64,000 bases of DNA. Source: Pithys albifrons albifrons (lineage: Eukaryota > Chordata > Aves > Passeriformes > Thamnophilidae). Both the position numbers and the translations under genes were made by a program. Under the pieces are notes generated by a model. That model saw only the letters and a program-made list of their open reading frames with translations. It had not been told where the DNA came from and ran no database searches. Shown here piece by piece: positions 58,220 through 64,000 of the stretch. The stretch's first letter is position 1, and each line of letters starts with the position of its first letter. The DNA lies in the NCBI RefSeq assembly GCF_047495875.1, contig NC_092459.1:89942560-90006559 (forward strand). The letters run 5' to 3'.

Positions 58220-61200
58220 GAGAATAAGACGAAATAGCTGGCAGATCTCAGCTGCCTGTTCTGGAGCAGGGGTAGAGATAGAAGGACTTTATGCTACTAG
58301 CTGCTGAATATTAATTCACTAAAATCTACAGCATTACATCTACTGTGTTCTTAAAATCAACAAAATATGAAAATTGAAAAATTAAAAAACCCGTTCAGCA
58401 TCACAGAAAAAAAGACTTTGATTTGAGAGCAAATGAACAATTTAAGTTCTGTTTTGGATACAGGTGCATGATGCAAGATTGCACTTACAAAATACCAAAA
58501 AAAAAGCAACAAGATTTTTGGTTAAGAGGAAAGTTAGTCTTGTATGGCAGTCTTTGAAAATCTACTGGTAAACAACAACTTGGAAAACTACAGGGAATGA
58601 GACTTTCAAATTTCAAGTGCAGTGATGCTTTTTAGTAGACTGTGCCAGATAGAATGCTATTGAACCTTAGATCCTGAATGTTGGAGTTTTGCTTAAAGGC
58701 AGTAAGATACTGATTCTTAGGGTATTATAGGAAAATGTACAGGAAAACACATATGAAGGTCATTTAGGGATTGGAAAACCTCAGAGAAAGGCCAAAAATG
58801 CTTTTTAGTGGCCTCAAATAACAGTCACTTTGAAGAAGTTGTTCAGGCCTGTCTGTCTCTGGTGCCAGCAATATAAACCAAGTGAAGTGGCCTGTTGATG
58901 GTATAGGCAAAACTGGTTCCTGAAGCAAAGTAGGTGGGTTTGTTTGTCTTGGCTAAGAGAAGGTATGTCAGTTGTCTCCACTGACATGAGACTGCATGAA
59001 GCTCCAGAATCAAGTGGTGGTGTCACCAAAGGAATGCTGAGTGTATAGAGTCAATGTGACAAAACAAAACCTGGTGATTTAAGATTCCTGAATCAACATG
59101 TCTTTTTTGAAAAGAGATGCCCACTATATCTAATACTTCATATTTACCATATTAAGAGTAGGCAGTGGTGTTTATTTAGGCTGACACATCCAACAGCAGG
59201 GAATAGGTAAACACTATTCCCATCATCACGGATGAAAGCAAGGGCTAGTAGCAGGATCAGGCAGGTTGACTCAGGCCAAGCTGATGCACTCCAACCTTAC
59301 AAGGAAGATGGGGTATATGTTTGTTGTGTGTGTTGTGTGTTTGCCCTATGCTAAACAACAGGAATTCAAACACGGGATAGGGAAAACCACTCTCAGACCC
59401 CTGAGCTCTTTTCTGACCAGCTCGATGTTTATATCTTGGGGAAAGCAGTAAAACCAGAAACCTTGCACTTAGCTGGCACAGCCTGCTACTCCTTCTTGTA
59501 GCTGGTAGCTTTCAGGTGCTTGTTCTGATGTCTCTCTGAGAACTCTTTTCACAGAGGGCAGATCATTAGCAATAGCTATTGTGCTGGGCCTCAGGCCATT
59601 GAATGCTTTGGGTTTAGGTCAATTGATTATTTAACTACAGCATCCTCTGGCTAATGACAGATAGTCCTACTCCCTCTGGAGACGTGTGTGTGATCTGTCT
59701 AGTATTTTTTTACGCAAGAGAAACACTGAAATAGTGTTGGTCAGGCTTCATTAATTTGTCTTGCAAGTGGTTGCCTTGGGTTTGCAAGAGGATGATGAAA
59801 CCTGTCCCTGGGTGGTTGACAGCTGGTAGTCACTCTGACATGCAGTCAAAGGCTCTGGTAGCACCAGAAACCCTATGTTTTTGAGTCATAGTCCTTTCAG
59901 GTATTTCTGCTGGCACGGAACTGACAACAGGTGCAAATTAATATAAAAAAGCATATGGGAAATTCTTGGTTCAGTGAAGATTTTCTTGCAGAAAATGTGT
60001 CAGTGACACTATTAATTAAAATGTTACTTTCATCTCATGCACTGTTTGCCTGTATAATGACTTTGACAGAAACTTTATCATCTAAACATACGGGCATAAG
60101 TATAGAAAGCAAAGAGGTTATGTGTATCAATACAGAACGATATGGACAATGTTTAAAGGCAGCAGGGATGACAGACTTACTACCTTGCCAGCAGGATCAA
60201 TTTCTGAGGAAGCAAGGGAGTTGTGATTTTTTTGTCTCAGCAAAATTAAAAACTGCTAGAAATGGAAACATTCTTCTTATGAGATTATGAGAATCATTAA
60301 TTTCCCAAGTTTCATGGTTTTTCTGAAGCTGCGATTGATCTTTCTATGGAGGGCATTTGTGTGAGTGAAGAGGGGACTGGAAAGGATCATGACAACTCGC
60401 AGTGAATTCCTTACAGGAATGTGAGGAGTCAGCCATAAAATTGTATTTCCCCTTGAGACTATAAGGCTAGATCTACAGGAGGTTATAAGATAGTCCCAGA
60501 CGACACACACAATGCACTGGTGTGGATCAGGCTGAGCAGTGGAATGGCATTCCTGAAAGTCTTAACCCAAGGGATAAAATCCCATTGCAACCAAACTAGA
60601 AGTGCATGGACAATGAGAACAATGGTGCTTAAAAAGTATCCAAATGAAACTTGCTTTTACATAGAACACTTTTAATACTCAGAGAATGTTTCTGCACTGG
60701 TATTTCTGTTGTAAAAGCCCTAGAAGTAGAAAAAAATTTGCTTTTACACTTACCATACTGGAAAAACAAACAAACAAGCAAGCAAGCAAACAAACGAACA
60801 AACAAAACCCTGGCTAAATTGGAAGTGAAAGAAGCATAAAAAGAAATTTTTAAATAAAACCCATTTAGAATATGTTAAAGATAAGGTCAAGAAATTACTG
60901 TTGTGGTTTAGGAGCAACAAAATTCCTTCAGATCTTTGAGTGAATTCCTGCTCTTCTTTTCCTAGGCTTCAATCATTGCTTTCAAGGGTCCATTGCCCTT
61001 TAGATCAGTCAAATGATCCAGATAATTTGATGAAACCGTCATGTTTTCATCATCATTTCTTTATAATACGTGTTTTCTTTTGCCCACATGTTGTAGCAGC
61101 ACAAATTTTATGTCTATTACTGATTTATTGATGACAATTTGAATATCATCCATGTTGGCACACATTCCTGGTGAACCAGTCAATGGCAGATCCTCATCAA

Positions 61201-62070
61201 CACATTTCTAAAATCTGTCTCTTATCTTGTGCATAGTTATTTACTAATTAGCCCACTGATCATATGCCATGCTAATGAAATATTTGTGGTACTGATTGAA
61301 ATGATTTGCAAAAGGTTATAGATATTCTTTTTTGCCTAGAATATTATTGTTTATCAATCTTGTTCATAATACTAATGAAAAACAAAAATCGACTTCTTGC
61401 ACAGACTTTATTTATCTGTTTTATCTAGGTTTGCCATCCTGTTTGTTTAATATCAGCGTGATGTTAGTCTTTCTAACCTGGAACTTGCACAGTGCTGCAA
61501 AATCTGGTCCAATTTTAATAGGTACAGTTTGTTCAGGAAAGCAGATTTTAAAATGTTGTTTCTAGCTGATGTCTAAATTTTGTGTTTGCTGTCATAGGCT
61601 ACATCCCTCACATAGCTGTTAAACTCTTGCTTGGTTAACTACTTACCTGAGCAATACTTTTTCATCTATGTATGTGTATCATCCTTCTTCTCAAGTATTA
61701 AAGTAGAAAACTACTGGTTTTTAATGGCATCAACACACTTTTTCTTTCCCTTAAAGGACAAGGACGTATTGAGACTAATTTTTTTGTTTCCAAATGCAAA
61801 AAGCCCTCCTTTTGCTTTCCTCTTGATATTCATTGATCCTGTATTTCTCAAAAAGTGTGTGTTTTATCTAATTTTTCAGTTCATAACTTTGAATTATTGC
61901 TAATTACTACCTGTTCTTCCTCGATATAATTTATTATCTATATATTTTCAGTTAATTAGCTTTGGTTTACTGTTGACTAGACAGTAAGTTTTGGGGTCAT
62001 TTTGTTTTGAAGTTGTTTTCTCTCCACAGTGGCTCTTGGGACATTTAGTAACCTCTGTCTAAAGTAGTCT
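58220..62070. other. Intergenic, no supportable gene
   Basis: AT-rich sequence without exons or recognised retroelements, apart from a CAAA-type microsatellite at 60762-60807. The stretches 59920-60310 and 60990-61330 are unique-looking, with TTAATTAA-, GCTAATGA- and TAATTAG-type motifs, and are weak candidates for regulatory DNA. Confidence 0.55.
60762..60807 (+). repeat. Interrupted tetranucleotide microsatellite (CAAA/CAAG/CGAA)
   Basis: About eleven tetranucleotide units are mostly CAAA, with a block of CAAG units in the middle and one CGAA. The interruptions suggest an older, slowly mutating array. Confidence 0.88.
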
Positions 62071-62075
62071 CAAGC

Positions 62076-62252
62076 TCTGTTAGACATTGACTTGCCAAGC
62101 TGTAGAGCAATGCTTAAAATTTGGTTGTAATAATGCCAAGGTCATGGGTTCAATCCCCTATGTGGGCCATTGACTTAAGAGTTGGACTCGATGATTCTTG
62201 GGCGTCCCTTCCAACTCAGAATAGTCTGTGATTTTGTGATTCTGTGACTTAA
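62076..62252 (+). mobile_element. SINE with tRNA-Ile-like head and CR1 tail (TguSINE1-like)
   Basis: The middle part, TAATAATGCCAAGGTCATGG then GTTCAATCCCCTATGTGGGCCA, follows the 3' half of a tRNA-Ile gene. This includes an intact B box GGTTCAATCCC at 62147-62157 and the acceptor-stem 3' strand. It then continues as a CR1 3' end: GTTGGACTCGATGATTCTTG, TCCCTTCCAACTCAGAATAG, and tail octamers TGTGATTTTGTGATTCTGTG. The A-box half (before about 62130) is degraded, with an apparent insertion. A tRNA-Ile head on a CR1-X-like tail is the layout of the passerine SINE TguSINE1. It is not a functional tRNA. Confidence 0.82.
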
Positions 62253-62259
62253 ATGGGAC

Positions 62260-64000
62260 TGAGGCTGGACTCAGCTGTGGCTCTCTCTGCCCTCATGATT
62301 GTTGTATTTCTGAGCAGAGAAATGGCACCTTTCCAATCATTGCCCATTCACAAGGGATGGCAGAGAACTAGAAAACGACAAAGCAGGATATGAAGGGGAG
62401 ACATAGGAAACCTGAGCTCACTTCCTTGCTCTTCTTCAGGCATCTTATGATGTGTGGGCAAGTAACATTTACTCTCTCTGCCTTCCTTCCTGCAGGATGG
62501 AAATAATAGTACTACATTGCCTCCAGAGGAGCACTGTTAGAAGAAATCTTTAATGGCTGTGAAGTGCTTTGAAGACACTATGACTGAGAACAGGTAAACA
62601 AAACATCTACAGGAGCCATTTCTATGCTTCTCTCCAGTCCTGACTTTGTGACATTAAGGGCCAGTCTCCGCGTACAAAATCAAAAGCCTTTTGATGCTGG
62701 TGGCTGTGTGTGGAAGGCAATATGTGGGTGTTTCAGTGTCTCCTCATTCTGTGGCCTCTGCAGGGACCTTGTCTTGTCTTTGGAGGCTGTCCTCTGAGGT
62801 TAGTTACCATTTGCTCCCTGAAAGTTTCTGATGGGTGTCTTGATGGCTGCAAGTTGTTTACTCCCTGTTTATTTTTGTGTTCCATTTCTGTTTTCCTAAT
62901 GCCATCTCTTTTTAGGCTTTTTATTTTTTTTCACGTCTCTAGCATTATCTTTTTTCACCCAGTTGCTGATCCTCTCCCATGTGTTGCTCATGAAAGGGAC
63001 AGAGCACACCTGTTCATGCACTGGTTACCACCTGGTGCCTTGAGCAACATCTCTGCTGCAGTGTTGGTGCTGTACCACAGCACAGCTCTCCTTAGTGTGA
63101 GATGCTGGCTCTCCTCACTCGTGTATGTGCATGCAGGCACTGTTTCCAGAACCATATACATTTCATGGATCACATGAGTCTAGAGATGCTCATGAACAAG
63201 TTGCACTTCTGTGCCAGAGATGCTGTGTGATACCAGCATGCTACACCAGTGGTAGAGAGTGGGGACATGAAGAACTGATCCTGCTTCAGAAAAACTTCCT
63301 GGTATCTTGGGGAGGAGATTTAAATCGAGGGGAGCTCACAGATCCCATTCACTGCACAGTTCCCCAAGTGCATATCTCAGCACAGGTGTGGCTGTGCATC
63401 ACAGCCCTGTGCAGATGAAGCTTTAATATGAAACCCCAGAGCACTAGAGATTAGATAGCCACCTTCACTTTTGTCACTTCCTTAATCACTTTCTACCCGT
63501 ACACATTACTTGGGCATTTTTTGGCTTTAAACTATTTATGGCCCTCTCTGGACTAAGTGCCTTTCCACTCCATTTATGTCACAGCAGGACACTTCATAAT
63601 CTCAAATTATATATTTTTCTCTGCTACACCAGCAGTGTGACTGTTGTTTGCACTCATCCAACAATTTACTGCAATTCTCTTATTGGCATGGGCTCAGCTC
63701 CCAGATAATCAGTGCATCAGATTCAAGTACAATTCCAAAGCGCTTGCATGGAGATAAAGAAAATAGCAATGGGTCATTATATCAGTAGTGTATTATTGTG
63801 AATATAATGTCATGTAACATATAAGAAAATTCTGTGATATGTTAAGAGAGAGTAAGACATAAATTTTATACAAAATACTCTCAGCATAAATTCCTTTTTA
63901 ACTGCTCATTTCACTCTTACACAGCCTTGGGTAACTTGACCTTCTTAATTGCCAAATTTACAGTAGAAATTTGACCCTGGACTGATTGCAAATGTATTTC
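62260..64000. other. Intergenic, no supportable gene
   Basis: This is the end of the window. The 155-codon frame at 62710-63177 begins and ends without splice or promoter context and resembles no protein I know. No repeats are recognised. Confidence 0.55.

Noticed and set aside
62120..62182. tRNA-Ile gene
   Set aside because: Only the 3' half is well preserved and it is fused to a CR1 tail, so it is a SINE rather than a tRNA gene.
62710..63177. 155-codon + strand open frame with hydrophobic stretches
   Set aside because: The hydrophobic look comes from T-rich sequence; there is no family resemblance and no gene context.

Overview
The window looks like a piece of a bird nuclear genome, most likely a passerine. 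It is AT-rich and gene-poor, with five short exons joined by GT-AG introns. Its interspersed repeats are of avian type: CR1 LINE 3' ends, several LTRs of endogenous retroviruses, and one SINE with a tRNA-Ile-like head fused to a CR1 tail (about 62076-62252), an architecture known from songbirds. No bacterial, phage, CRISPR or plasmid signal is present.

The only gene I can support is the 3' end of SRBD1 (S1 RNA-binding domain 1, the animal member of the Tex family) on the + strand. Five terminal coding exons (6898-7004, 9901-10077, 11846-11998, 22920-23104, 25585-25874) join in frame into 303 codons plus a stop. They encode the C-terminal helix-hairpin-helix region, a variable lysine/serine linker, the NPLD...HPESY block and the final S1 domain. 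Bases 1-6897 are upstream intron, and the earlier exons lie outside the window. The 10.9-kb intron 11999-22919 is unusually free of recognisable repeats. The intron 7005-9900 carries a CR1 and the last intron a retroviral repeat, both antisense to the gene. The intron 10078-11845 contains an in-frame alternative terminal exon candidate with its own stop and AATAAA.

From 25875 to the end the window is intergenic. Right behind the SRBD1 stop lies a probable + strand LTR (about 26200-26475) whose AATAAA is the first canonical polyadenylation signal available to SRBD1. Further along are an ERVL-type LTR (27680-28130), two related minus-strand LTRs 29 kb apart (28440-28790 and 57850-58215), another LTR-like block (56375-57035), CR1 fragments (43752, 53758, 54835) and the SINE. 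In vertebrates the gene following SRBD1 on its 3' side is SIX2, with SIX3 beyond. The long gene-free stretches with clustered homeodomain-, POU- and forkhead-like motifs are therefore candidate distal regulatory DNA. That is inference; conservation could not be tested here.

I found no convincing new multi-gene system. The most useful leads are the alternative SRBD1 terminal exon, the LTR-supplied 3' end, the forkhead-like cluster with a perfect 14-bp inverted repeat at 55371-55606, and the candidate conserved blocks.
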